Shown piece by piece: positions 7,561-13,976 of a DNA stretch of 16,508 bases; within the stretch, counting starts at the first letter, position 1, and every line of letters starts with the position of its first letter. The notes below the pieces were generated by a model, which did no database searches, was not told the origin of the DNA, and saw only the letters and a list, made by a program, of their open reading frames with translations. The translations under genes and the position numbers were made by a program. Source of the DNA: Bacteriovoracaceae bacterium (GTDB lineage Bacteria; Bdellovibrionota; Bacteriovoracia; Bacteriovoracales; Bacteriovoracaceae); assembly GCA_023146355.1 (NCBI GenBank), contig JAGLCH010000281.1, positions 1 through 16,508 on the forward strand, given 5' to 3'.

Positions 7561-8178
7561 TTATTTTTTTATTTCAAGATTAAAATTTTCGTTACAGTAA
7601 AGTAGGACATCAGCAGATTTTTTTCCCTCAAGACAATATTTTGGATGGTCCTCTAAGTTGCTTCTCATAAAGATGGATAACACTTTTTTAAGATCCATCC
7701 CCCTCTCCTCAATATCCCGACTGAGACGAGTATTAAGTTGGGTCCGCCAGTCCGATTCGATATAAATATGAAAATCAAATAGATCGACACACTCTTTAAA
7801 AGCTGCCATTTCACCGTCAAAGATACAGATTGAAGACGTAGAAATTGTCTTCCCATCGATAACCTCACCACTTTCTCTTACAAAAAATGGGGGGATAATC
7901 TCTTTTTTTAACCGAAGTTTTTCAATGTCCCCCTTAAGGCGAATAAGGTCATTTCCTTTTGGATGTGATCCATAAATACCTGGAGCTCTCTGTGATCGCG
8001 GTAGTCGGTAGTGGTCGAGTGTAATAATGGGGGCAAGAAGTTTTTTTGCCAGAGCATTTCCAAGAGTACTTTTTCCAACACCCCCTTGTCCAGAGATGGC
8101 GATAAACTTGAGTTCAGAGTTACTCTCAGTCCTGACACGATCAACAATATGATCTATAATTTCTCTATTATTAATCAT
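7561..8178 (-). CDS. Uridine-kinase-like P-loop NTPase
   Basis: A 205-residue kinase of the uridine kinase/phosphoribulokinase superfamily. The Walker A loop is GQGGVGKS (30-37); the acidic DHY after the next strand (about residue 55) matches the DDFY-type substrate site. SHPKGNDLIRLKGDI resembles the conserved PxAxD segment of uridine kinases. CIFDGEMAAF is the Walker B-like strand, and RLSRDIEERG the lid with arginines. The substrate may be a nucleoside or another small molecule; the sequence does not decide. I chose ATG 8178 although the frame opens at GTG 8238: the extra 20 residues are poorly kinase-like and would overlap the divergent methyltransferase gene. No SD precedes 8178, but a TATACT box ends 6 nt before it, suggesting a leaderless mRNA. 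It forms an operon with the M16 peptidase gene, 13 bp downstream. Confidence 0.78.
   Translation of the reverse strand: MINNREIIDHIVDRVRTESNSELKFIAISGQGGVGKSTLGNALAKKLLAPIITLDHYRLPRSQRAPGIYGSHPKGNDLIRLKGDIEKLRLKKEIIPPFFVRESGEVIDGKTISTSSICIFDGEMAAFKECVDLFDFHIYIESDWRTQLNTRLSRDIEERGMDLKKVLSIFMRSNLEDHPKYCLEGKKSADVLLYCNENFNLEIKK
8132..8160 (+). promoter_or_regulatory. Near-consensus sigma70 promoter for the methyltransferase gene
   Basis: CTGACA (8132-8137), a 17-nt spacer and a perfect TATAAT (8155-8160). It lies inside the 5' end of the divergently read kinase gene and leaves a leader of about 35 nt before the TTG start. Confidence 0.72.
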
Positions 8179-8184
8179 CGCATA

Positions 8185-8193
8185 AGTATAGCA
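8185..8193 (-). promoter_or_regulatory. Candidate extended -10 promoter of the kinase gene (leaderless)
   Basis: The minus strand reads TGC-TATACT, an extended -10 box (TATACT at 8190-8185), with no convincing -35. Six bases separate it from ATG 8178, so transcription would begin about at the A of the start codon. This fits the absence of an SD sequence. Confidence 0.45.
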
Positions 8194-8201
8194 GAAAGAA
8201 G

Positions 8202-8906
8202 TTGAATAGAAAGTACTATCATAATTATGAAAGCTCACATTTCCATGGAGAGAATGAGGAAGTTTCCACGTCTCTTCTCAAGCTATGTGAACTTTCTGAA
8301 AAGTTCTGGAATAAGAATTCCCCTAATTTATTAGAGGCCGGTTGCGGCACAGCAAAACTCGCACATACTCTTAAAATGAAATGTAACTCTGTAACTGGGG
8401 GTGATATATCCTATTCTGCTATTGAAAAAGGAAGCAAGCTACACCCAGAAGTTGCGTTTAACCAAATCGATTTTTGTCAAAGCCCCATGCCTCAAGAGTT
8501 TGACATTATCGTTGATGGACACCTTCTACACTGCCTCATTTGCCCTGACGATAGGAAGAATTACTTGTCGCATATCAGTGCGATGCTTACCCCAGGAGGG
8601 ACTTTTGTTGTTGAATCACTCGTCGCATCAAAAGCGATGAAGTTCTCCTCTTCCTATAAGTATTTACCACCACTGCTCTATAAACGAGCTTCAGCACACC
8701 AAGTAGGCACAGAAATGATTGGAGGTGAAGAGATGCTTCCCATTAGATATATTCCAACATTTTTAGATATTGAATCAGAAATATTATCTGCAGGCCTCAA
8801 AATTGAATACCTTTCCCTCCCATTTGGCCTCAAGGGAATAGTTGATCAAGACGCTCTAGAAAAAAATGCACCAGATATCATTCAAATTATTGCGAGAATG
8901 CCTTAA
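8202..8906 (+). CDS. Class I SAM-dependent methyltransferase
   Basis: Cytoplasmic methyltransferase of 234 residues with a Rossmann-type core. Motif I is LLEAGCGTA (43-51), the SAM glycine loop; GGDIS (66-70) ends strand 2 with acidic D68; QIDF (88-91) is motif II-like; and DIIVDGHLLHCL (101-112) is the strand-4 motif before the substrate pocket. LTPGGTFVVES follows as motif III. The remaining 80 residues have a Met/Tyr-rich cap that should set specificity, but I cannot name the substrate. The start is TTG 8202 with a weak AGAAG in front; no better in-frame start precedes motif I. It is divergent from the kinase gene, 23 bp apart, and driven by a strong promoter inside it. UbiE/Methyltransf_11-like is the nearest family description. 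Confidence 0.82.
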   Translation: MNRKYYHNYESSHFHGENEEVSTSLLKLCELSEKFWNKNSPNLLEAGCGTAKLAHTLKMKCNSVTGGDISYSAIEKGSKLHPEVAFNQIDFCQSPMPQEFDIIVDGHLLHCLICPDDRKNYLSHISAMLTPGGTFVVESLVASKAMKFSSSYKYLPPLLYKRASAHQVGTEMIGGEEMLPIRYIPTFLDIESEILSAGLKIEYLSLPFGLKGIVDQDALEKNAPDIIQIIARMP

Positions 8907-8912
8907 ATTGAC

Positions 8913-8941
8913 TTCCAACTGTTTCCTGTTTTAGTTATAAT
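8913..8941 (+). promoter_or_regulatory. Candidate promoter of the coiled-coil/zinc protein gene pair
   Basis: A perfect TATAAT at 8936-8941 stands 22 bp before ATG 8964. The matching -35 at 17 nt is weak (TTCCAA, 8913-8918); a better TTGACT at 8908-8913 is spaced 22 nt away. No terminator was seen after the methyltransferase gene, so read-through is also possible. Confidence 0.45.
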
Positions 8942-8963
8942 CCTTGTACGGGAGTTAATTAAG

Positions 8964-9407
8964 ATGGCCAAAATTTCAGAACTGAATAACAAACAACTAT
9001 TGATGAATATCCAAAAATACCAAAAAATCATCGATCAATTGCTTTCTGAGCGATCTAAGCGGCTAAATGCAGGGGGACCTGAAAATGAATTACTTACCCC
9101 TAATGAATTGAAAGAAAAACAAGCAGAGCTCACTAAAGAAATGTCGATGGAGCAGTTTTCGCTCAACCTTGCTGATGATGACATTGAGGCAATTGAAAAT
9201 GTTAAAGAGGTCGAGTCAGCAAAAGATCAGGAAGAAGATGATCTTGTCCGCGTGACAACCCTTCTCAGACTTTCACAGGACCAATTGGCAGAACTGAAGC
9301 AGGCAAAAGAAGAACAAAAAGATGAGAATAAAGTTGTAAAGAGGCCAACGCCAAAAAAAGCTAGCTGTTCAACTTTCTCAAAGAAAAAACTTAAAATCAC
9401 TAAATAA
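8964..9407 (+). CDS. Uncharacterised acidic coiled-coil protein with a basic C-terminal tail
   Basis: I do not recognise this 147-residue protein. It is highly charged, without signal peptide or membrane segment. Residues 1-35 (KISELNNKQLLMNIQKYQKI) and 45-70 look like amphipathic helices able to form coiled coils. Residues 72-95 are strongly acidic (DDDIEAIENVKEVE), residues 95-125 form another helical segment, and the tail from about 124 is basic (VVKRPTPKKA, KKKLKITK), with one cysteine. A GGGAG element lies 9 nt before ATG 8964. The next gene starts 18 bp later with its own strong SD, so the two form an operon; that partner also carries a KRPxxKK run. Its helix-rich, charged make-up suggests a nucleic-acid or protein adaptor, but no function can be given. 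Confidence 0.75.
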   Translation: MAKISELNNKQLLMNIQKYQKIIDQLLSERSKRLNAGGPENELLTPNELKEKQAELTKEMSMEQFSLNLADDDIEAIENVKEVESAKDQEEDDLVRVTTLLRLSQDQLAELKQAKEEQKDENKVVKRPTPKKASCSTFSKKKLKITK

Positions 9408-9425
9408 TTTGCAGGAGAATATCTA

Positions 9426-9761
9426 ATGGCATCGTCACTAAAAGACGCACTACTTAAAGTTGGATTTAGCGAACCAAACCAAGAAAATAAACGCCCAATT
9501 AAAAAGAAAAAGAAAATGACTAACACTGAGGCCCACCAAGAAGAACGTGATTTCTGTGAGGTTTGTAAGTCGGTACAGCCTGATGTTGAAAGATACAAGC
9601 ACAGAAACCCACTACTTGATGGTGAATGGGTATGTTGTAATTGCGCTGATGAACATATGCTTCATGATAAATTTAGAGTTTCCACGCAAAGCAACTACTC
9701 TAGAAAAAATATTTTCATGAGAAGATATGGACCGACCCTCGATCCTAAAGCTAATAAATAA
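9426..9761 (+). CDS. Small zinc-ribbon-like protein with an N-terminal SLKDALLKVGF motif
   Basis: A 111-residue basic protein. C44-x2-C47 and C70-C71-x-C73, followed by H77 and H80, form a likely one-zinc ribbon with a 22-residue gap. The N-terminus SLKDALLKVGF followed by a polylysine run (26-30) recalls the start of the YaiL/DUF2058 family (SLxxQLLKAGLV...KK), where the body is quite different; this likeness is from memory and weak. The tail is rich in Arg/Lys and aromatic residues (RKNIFMRRYGP). AGGAGA stands 7 nt before ATG 9426. Its last base touches the stop of the convergent AlbA_2 gene (9761/9762), so its transcript must end inside that gene, where a hairpin with a T-rich tail is found. 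Possibly RNA- or ribosome-associated, by inference only. Confidence 0.78.
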   Translation: MASSLKDALLKVGFSEPNQENKRPIKKKKKMTNTEAHQEERDFCEVCKSVQPDVERYKHRNPLLDGEWVCCNCADEHMLHDKFRVSTQSNYSRKNIFMRRYGPTLDPKANK

Positions 9762-11213
9762 TCACATCCAATATGGAAGATAATAGTGATCTTTTCGCGA
9801 ATCCTCAGGGTTCGCGAGCTTTATTTTTCCCACAGATATAGAATCGTCAATTAATCGATAAACTTTGGTACTCTCATTTCTAGTCATTCTAAATCGTTCA
9901 CGAATGGAGCGTCCTGTTGTGTTTCTTTGAATCACACTATTTAGGCAAGCATGCTGATAAATAGTATCAATCTTCTCTGATTTGCTCATTGATTGAAAGG
10001 ACCTAGCACTGAATAATGTTACTCTAAAGTAATCGGCCTCATTCCTAAAATCAATTGGCGGCAGTCCCATTTTCTCACTGGCAATAACGGCCTTATCAAT
10101 TCCACTTCCCCGCTCTTCTGCAAATCCGAGTTTTCTCATAAGATCTGATAGAACTTCATTACGAGTACGTGATGGATGGTCAATAAGCCGATCTACTGAT
10201 ATCTCCGGTAAGAGACTTCCTGGGTTTGTAATCTCAATTCTATCATCGTACAACTCAACAGTGATGCAACTATTAGATATAGTAAAATCTCGGTGAATAA
10301 TGGCATTTACAATAATTTCACGAAGTGCAACTTCAGGAATTGTTGATCGAGTGACAAGGGACGCACCAATAATTTCTTCGCTATGGGGAAGCCAGTTAGT
10401 TACAGTATTAATAATACGATCAAGACCTAAACTATACCCGACACTCACAGTTTCATCCCGAGTGGCAGTAAGTTTAGTATTTCCCTTATATTGAATCAAA
10501 CGAATAGAGAAGCGCTCGTAGGAGTGAAGCTTAGTAAAATCTTTGGCGCAACAAATGACAGCAAGATTTGTAGGAACATAAATATTATTAACTTTTGTGA
10601 GCAGTCGAAGAGATAAGAGGTACTCATAGAAGGCACTTTTGCCAGTAAATCCAGATGGCCTAGTTCTCTTCATCACTTCAGTAAAATCAAAATAATCTTC
10701 CCATGAGTCAAGAACATCATGTGAGAATGCTGCTGTAATTTCTCCAAAGCGCAAGCTTCTAGAGCTAACAACTGCACGGCGAACCTCATCCATACTCATA
10801 ATTCGAGACTGACCACCTGCTCTAATATAAGCGCGCTCTATGCTTTTGTTTTTTATATGAACTGGCTTTTCAAAACTCTCTTCAATATATATTCCAAGTA
10901 GTGGGAAACCATCAAAGTTAAAAGTGATATATTTTATATTTACTTGGGGCTCAAGTCCTGTCCTTGCCATGTTTGCAAGAGCATCGGCGATCAGTCTACT
11001 CTCTTCATCTGAAATACCTACAACTTTTCCGTCATCATTGACTCCAAAAATAAGAAATCCCCCACCAGAGAGATTAGAAAATGCCGAGAGATGCTTCTTT
11101 AAACGATCCTTTTTGTGGGAAAGTGCAACCTTCCAGTCGACTTCATTTAACTCTTGTGGCAATGGCCGTAGGCTTTTAACAAGAAGGTCTCTACATTTTT
11201 TTTCGATATCCAT
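9762..11213 (-). CDS. Schlafen AlbA_2 domain protein with RecG-like GHKL domain and winged helix
   Basis: A 483-residue protein of the group often labelled 'ATP-dependent DNA helicase-related' or 'putative DNA-binding protein', although it is no helicase. The AlbA_2 (Schlafen-type) domain is at about 12-150: ELNEVDWK near 21-28, FSNLSGGGFLIFGVNDDGKVVGI at 45-67 (glycine-rich strand pair) and RAYIRAGGQS at 127-136. A linker region follows; then the HATPase_c_4 segment with EVALREIIVNAIIHRDF (294-310), DRIEITNPGSL (324-334) and ERGSGIDKAV (367-376). The C-terminal 75 residues look like a winged helix (RNTTGRSIRERFRMTRNESTKVYRLID). Such proteins are proposed transcription regulators, and some relatives have defence or nuclease roles; the sequence does not decide. 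The prepilin gene ends 8 bp upstream on the same strand. The last ~20 codons contain a terminator read in the opposite direction. Confidence 0.88.
   Translation of the reverse strand: MDIEKKCRDLLVKSLRPLPQELNEVDWKVALSHKKDRLKKHLSAFSNLSGGGFLIFGVNDDGKVVGISDEESRLIADALANMARTGLEPQVNIKYITFNFDGFPLLGIYIEESFEKPVHIKNKSIERAYIRAGGQSRIMSMDEVRRAVVSSRSLRFGEITAAFSHDVLDSWEDYFDFTEVMKRTRPSGFTGKSAFYEYLLSLRLLTKVNNIYVPTNLAVICCAKDFTKLHSYERFSIRLIQYKGNTKLTATRDETVSVGYSLGLDRIINTVTNWLPHSEEIIGASLVTRSTIPEVALREIIVNAIIHRDFTISNSCITVELYDDRIEITNPGSLLPEISVDRLIDHPSRTRNEVLSDLMRKLGFAEERGSGIDKAVIASEKMGLPPIDFRNEADYFRVTLFSARSFQSMSKSEKIDTIYQHACLNSVIQRNTTGRSIRERFRMTRNESTKVYRLIDDSISVGKIKLANPEDSRKDHYYLPYWM
9795..9830 (+). terminator. Plus-strand intrinsic terminator inside the convergent AlbA_2 gene
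   Basis: A 10-bp stem (9795-9804 with 9808-9817, one T-G pair, CGCG core) and a 3-nt loop are followed by CTTTATTTTT on the plus strand. On the minus strand no T tract follows the hairpin. It lies 34 bp after the zinc-protein stop codon, so it serves the plus-strand operon although it is coding sequence for the other strand. Confidence 0.75.
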
Positions 11214-11221
11214 AAGATTGC

Positions 11222-11509
11222 CTAGGGAGTGCTGGGATAAAAAGATTGTGGCGAGAAAAAGTGAGTCCTAGCTCCTCCAACCCAGTAAGTATCGTGAGTT
11301 CCAGTATAATCACTATCCCCTCTTTTGATTACGCCACCATGACGATAGGTAAACTCTGCATATTCTCTCAGCTTCTTAAATACAGGTGAGTCTTCACCAA
11401 GAAGGTTTTTAAATCCGAGCCCATTATATACCCCCATTGAAAGGGTAAAAATAACGAGTAACAAGAGAATATATTCAACAGTGGACTGACCACTTTCATG
11501 ACGTTTCAT
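11222..11509 (-). CDS. Flp/TadE-type prepilin-like protein (class III signal peptide)
   Basis: A small, 95-residue single-pass protein. The N-terminus is a textbook type IVb prepilin leader: basic residues (MKRHES), then G7 as the expected prepilin-peptidase site, Q8 at +1, E12 at +5 followed by Y13 (GQSTVEY), and a hydrophobic helix LLLLVIFTLSMGV. Processing would leave 88 residues, longer than classic Flp pilins. After the helix comes a soluble, aromatic- and glycine-rich part (residues 45-95) with no cysteine, so it may be a minor pilin or TadE-like pseudopilin rather than the main subunit. No tad/cpa assembly genes are in the window. ATG 11509 has only GAAG, too close to act as a good SD; a GATAAT box ends 6 nt before the ATG. 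It is followed after 8 bp by the AlbA_2 gene and probably shares its transcript. Confidence 0.78.
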   Translation of the reverse strand: MKRHESGQSTVEYILLLLVIFTLSMGVYNGLGFKNLLGEDSPVFKKLREYAEFTYRHGGVIKRGDSDYTGTHDTYWVGGARTHFFSPQSFYPSTP

Positions 11510-11515
11510 ACTTCT

Positions 11516-11544
11516 ATTATCTTATGAATGGGCGAGTGGAACAA
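11516..11544 (-). promoter_or_regulatory. Candidate promoter of the prepilin-AlbA_2 transcript (possibly leaderless)
   Basis: On the minus strand TTGTTC (11544-11539) and GATAAT (11521-11516) are 17 nt apart. The -10 box ends 6 nt before ATG 11509, which puts the expected transcription start at or near the start codon. Confidence 0.5.
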
Positions 11545-11548
11545 TGGC

Positions 11549-11584
11549 GAAAAAAAGGCCCCATAAATCTGATATCTATGGGGC
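11549..11584 (-). terminator. Intrinsic terminator of the ferritin gene
   Basis: On the minus strand an 8-bp perfect stem (11584-11577 with 11565-11558, GCCCCATA/TATGGGGC) with an 11-nt loop is followed by C and seven T residues. It lies 24 bp after the ferritin stop codon and just upstream of the prepilin promoter. Confidence 0.9.
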
Positions 11585-11607
11585 ATATAAAACATATTAA
11601 GAAATTT

Positions 11608-12114
11608 TTAGACTGCTGGAGCTGGGGTAAGTACTCTTTGCCCGAGTTCCTTGTCTAGCATAAACATACCGTAGCCATTACCATCAATCATCTTAAGCTG
11701 GCCGATGATAGCAGAAGCATTAGATTCTTCTTCTACCTGCTCTGCAACATACCACTGAAGGAAATTATTTGTGGCGTGATCCTTTTCTTTTATTGAGATG
11801 TCTACGAGTTCATTGATCCAAGCTGATACTTGCTTCTCATGAGCAAGAGCATCTTCAAATATATCTAAAACACTTTCCCATTCACCCTTTGGTCTATCAA
11901 TCGCTTCGAACTCAACTGAGTAGCTACGCTCCGTCATATAGTTAAAGAAGCGCTCCACATGTTGAATTTCCTCAGCATATTGAAGCTTCATCCAGTGAGC
12001 TGCTCCTGGGCGCTCGTTACGATCAAGCCAAGCGCTCATTGCAAGGTAGAGGTAAGCAGATGCGAATTCACGATTAATCTGGAGGTTTAGTGCTTCTCTT
12101 ACGGTATTACTCAT
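11608..12114 (-). CDS. ftnA: Bacterial non-heme ferritin
   Basis: Iron-storage protein of 168 residues that forms a 24-subunit cage and oxidises Fe(II) at a di-iron site. All ferroxidase residues expected from E. coli FtnA are present, shifted by one: E16, E49, H52, E93, Q126 and E129, plus the third-site residues E48, E125 and E128. Helix A (LNLQINREFASAYLYLAMSAW), helix B (YAEEIQHVERF) and helix D (WYVAEQVEEES) are standard; no heme-binding methionine of bacterioferritin is evident at the dimer interface. AAGGAGA lies 5 nt before ATG 12114, and a strong terminator follows the gene. It lies 113 bp downstream of the phosphate transporter gene; ferritin cores hold phosphate, but a functional link is only a guess. 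Iron/Fur control is usual in the family, though no Fur box is obvious here. Confidence 0.96.
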   Translation of the reverse strand: MSNTVREALNLQINREFASAYLYLAMSAWLDRNERPGAAHWMKLQYAEEIQHVERFFNYMTERSYSVEFEAIDRPKGEWESVLDIFEDALAHEKQVSAWINELVDISIKEKDHATNNFLQWYVAEQVEEESNASAIIGQLKMIDGNGYGMFMLDKELGQRVLTPAPAV

Positions 12115-12150
12115 TATTTTCTCCTTAAATAAATATATTAATTCATGGAT

Positions 12151-12179
12151 ATACTAATGGCCGAACCCCACTTTGACCA
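12151..12179 (-). promoter_or_regulatory. Weak candidate promoter of the ferritin gene
   Basis: On the minus strand TGGTCA (12179-12174) and TAGTAT (12156-12151) are 17 nt apart, each with four of six consensus bases. The -35 overlaps TTTGACC (12172-12178), which is repeated inverted as GGTCAAA at 12221-12227, a possible regulator site. Low certainty. Confidence 0.3.
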
Positions 12180-12227
12180 GTAGTAGATTGAAGAGTGCCC
12201 CCTCCAACCCACTGTAATAAGGTCAAA

Positions 12228-13892
12228 TCAGCTCATTCTATGGAGAGATTGAGAAATATTATGAATATGACCACGTGCCTTACGAAGGCTTTCGACCATA
12301 TCAGTAAAAGTAAGTGCCGACAGCGGTGTAATCTCCCCATTTGTTATCCCCACAATCTGTTTCTCACGCAATTCCTCCGCCATCATTCGAAGGGTTTCTG
12401 ATTTGCGGTCAAAGACAGAGTGATCATGATTACCAGAAGTAATTGCCTCAGAGATATCATTGAAATAACAACTCACTTCCTTGTAGAAAGAAACTAGACC
12501 TTCACGTGACTGACCTTTAAGCTTACCGTCTCTAATAAAACGTGCCTTAAAGAAAGTAAGCTTTTCAAGATAATCGCCAATACTCTCAAGTTCACTTGCA
12601 ATACGAACTAGACCTTGGGATTTTTTTGACTCATCAGCAGAGAGAGGCCTCTCTAAAAGTTTACAGATAAAAACGCTTACTTCTTTTTGAATATTATCCG
12701 TGATTTGCTCATAGTCTTTGATTTTTGCCTGAAGGCTTGGCACAATTTTTTCTGCAAGCATAAACTCTTCAGTTACCCTAAACATTCTTCCCACGATATC
12801 TGTCAATTTCTCCATCTCTTTGGATGCTTGCGCAATCGCCATAGCTGGGAGCATATCACTAGGGTTACCAAGAACAACTAAGTGATGCTGTTCTTTTAAT
12901 GCTTTGTCTGGTGTAATCCTTGTTACTATTTTCGCCAATACGGGTAAGAATGGGATAAAGAGAAGCGTCGCAGTGACATTAAAAATCGTATGTCCTGTAG
13001 CAATATGAACCGCAATATTTGGCCTATCTCCTGCTGCATTTATAAAATTGGCATCACCAGGAATAAGCCATTCAATAAATTCTAAAAAGACGGGAAAGAT
13101 GGCAAGCATAACCATTACGCCAAAAACATTGAAGATTGCGTGAGCACGGGCAGCGCGTTTAGCATTTACATTTCCGCCAACAGATGCCAGTAGAGCAGTA
13201 ATTGTAGTTCCAATATTTTCACCAAGAACTAGTGCTGCTGCTGTCTGGAAGGGAATAACTCCCGATGCTGCCATCGCAATTGTAATTCCCAGCATTGCAG
13301 ATGAGGACTGAATAATCATAGTTAAAATACAACCTACAACTATACAAGCAAAGTAAGAGAGATAAGTTGGCTCAGAAAAGTATGTCAAGAAACTTAAAAA
13401 TTCTTCATTACTTCTGAGTGGCTTAAAAGCTCCACTCATAATCTGAAGGCCGAAAAAGATCATACCAATACTGAACATGATCTTTCCAATCTGTTTCCAA
13501 CGATTAGACTTTGCAAAGAGAGTAGGAAAGATTCCAAGACCAATGAGCAACAACCCATACTTTCCAATTTTAATAGAGATAATCCAACCAGTGATAGTGG
13601 TACCGATATTAGCACCAAAGATAACACCGATTGCTTGGACCAAACTCATCAGTCCGGCATTTACAAACCCGACGACCATAACTGTGGTGACAGAAGAGCT
13701 CTGAACCAGCATCGTAACAACGATACCAACCAGAACCGCGAGAATCCTATTTTTAGTAATGGTATTAATAATATTTTTGATCATGTGACCAGCGATAGAC
13801 TGAAGGCCGTCACTCATTCCTTTCATTCCGTAGAAGAAGACTCCAAGTCCACCCAATACTGTATATACTATTTTAAAGATATCTATTTCCAT
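12228..13892 (-). CDS. Na/Pi cotransporter family protein with C-terminal PhoU-like domain
   Basis: Inner-membrane protein of 554 residues in the NptA/YjbB (SLC34-like) family, which moves phosphate with sodium. About eight to ten membrane segments occupy residues 1-310, in two inverted halves each carrying the QSSS signature: MLVQSSSVTTVMVVGFVNAG, and IIQSSSAMLGITIAMA further on. GANIGTTIT and GENIGTTIT are the paired substrate loops. The last 200 residues are cytoplasmic helices resembling PhoU (MEKLTDIVGRMF, LVRIASELESIGDY), as in many bacterial members. I chose ATG 13892: it has AAAGGAG 9 nt upstream, while the longer start at 13919 adds a charged MCLLKEYAQ and would place the SD inside the gene. 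It follows a PhoR-like kinase gene by 80 bp, and a Pho-box-like repeat lies in front. Transport direction (uptake or efflux) is not settled by the sequence. Confidence 0.9.
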   Translation of the reverse strand: MEIDIFKIVYTVLGGLGVFFYGMKGMSDGLQSIAGHMIKNIINTITKNRILAVLVGIVVTMLVQSSSVTTVMVVGFVNAGLMSLVQAIGVIFGANIGTTITGWIISIKIGKYGLLLIGLGIFPTLFAKSNRWKQIGKIMFSIGMIFFGLQIMSGAFKPLRSNEEFLSFLTYFSEPTYLSYFACIVVGCILTMIIQSSSAMLGITIAMAASGVIPFQTAAALVLGENIGTTITALLASVGGNVNAKRAARAHAIFNVFGVMVMLAIFPVFLEFIEWLIPGDANFINAAGDRPNIAVHIATGHTIFNVTATLLFIPFLPVLAKIVTRITPDKALKEQHHLVVLGNPSDMLPAMAIAQASKEMEKLTDIVGRMFRVTEEFMLAEKIVPSLQAKIKDYEQITDNIQKEVSVFICKLLERPLSADESKKSQGLVRIASELESIGDYLEKLTFFKARFIRDGKLKGQSREGLVSFYKEVSCYFNDISEAITSGNHDHSVFDRKSETLRMMAEELREKQIVGITNGEITPLSALTFTDMVESLRKARGHIHNISQSLHRMS

Positions 13893-13959
13893 TTGTGCAT
13901 ACTCCTTTAAAAGGCACATTTAATACTGCCTTAAAGTAGCAAAAAAATTGCGCTATGTT

Positions 13960-13976
13960 TGTCAGGATAGTGTTAA
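13960..13976 (-). promoter_or_regulatory. Pho-box-like direct repeat upstream of the phosphate transporter gene
   Basis: On the minus strand TTAACA (13976-13971) and CTGACA (13965-13960) repeat with the 11-bp period typical of PhoB/PhoP sites, 68 bp before ATG 13892. The first half overlaps the stop codon of the kinase gene. It is short, has only two repeats and no convincing -10 at fixed spacing, so it is a candidate site suggested mainly by its neighbours. Confidence 0.4.

Noticed and set aside
8179..8238. Extended N-terminus of the uridine-kinase-like protein from GTG 8238
   Set aside because: The 20 extra residues (Ser/Tyr/Phe-rich) do not look like kinase sequence and would overlap the methyltransferase gene; ATG 8178 fits the family start.
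9227..9598. 123-residue open frame on the minus strand
   Set aside because: It is antisense to the coiled-coil and zinc-protein genes; its Ser/Phe-rich composition is what the lysine- and acid-rich codons of those genes give when read backwards.
10924..11271. 115-residue open frame on the plus strand
   Set aside because: It mirrors the AlbA_2 gene and the end of the prepilin gene; low-complexity Ser/Arg composition and no start signals.
12172..12227. TTTGACC...GGTCAAA inverted repeat between the transporter and ferritin genes
   Set aside because: Seven-base arms 42 bp apart with no T tract are too weak for a terminator and short enough to arise by chance; kept only as a note in the ferritin promoter entry.
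13893..13919. Longer start for the Na/Pi transporter at ATG 13919
   Set aside because: It would place the strong AAAGGAG element inside the coding region; ATG 13892 is spaced correctly from it.
13931..13955. Imperfect hairpin TAGCAAAAAAATTGCGCTA upstream of the transporter gene
   Set aside because: Short stem with an A-rich loop and no T tract after it in either direction; not a convincing terminator or riboswitch.
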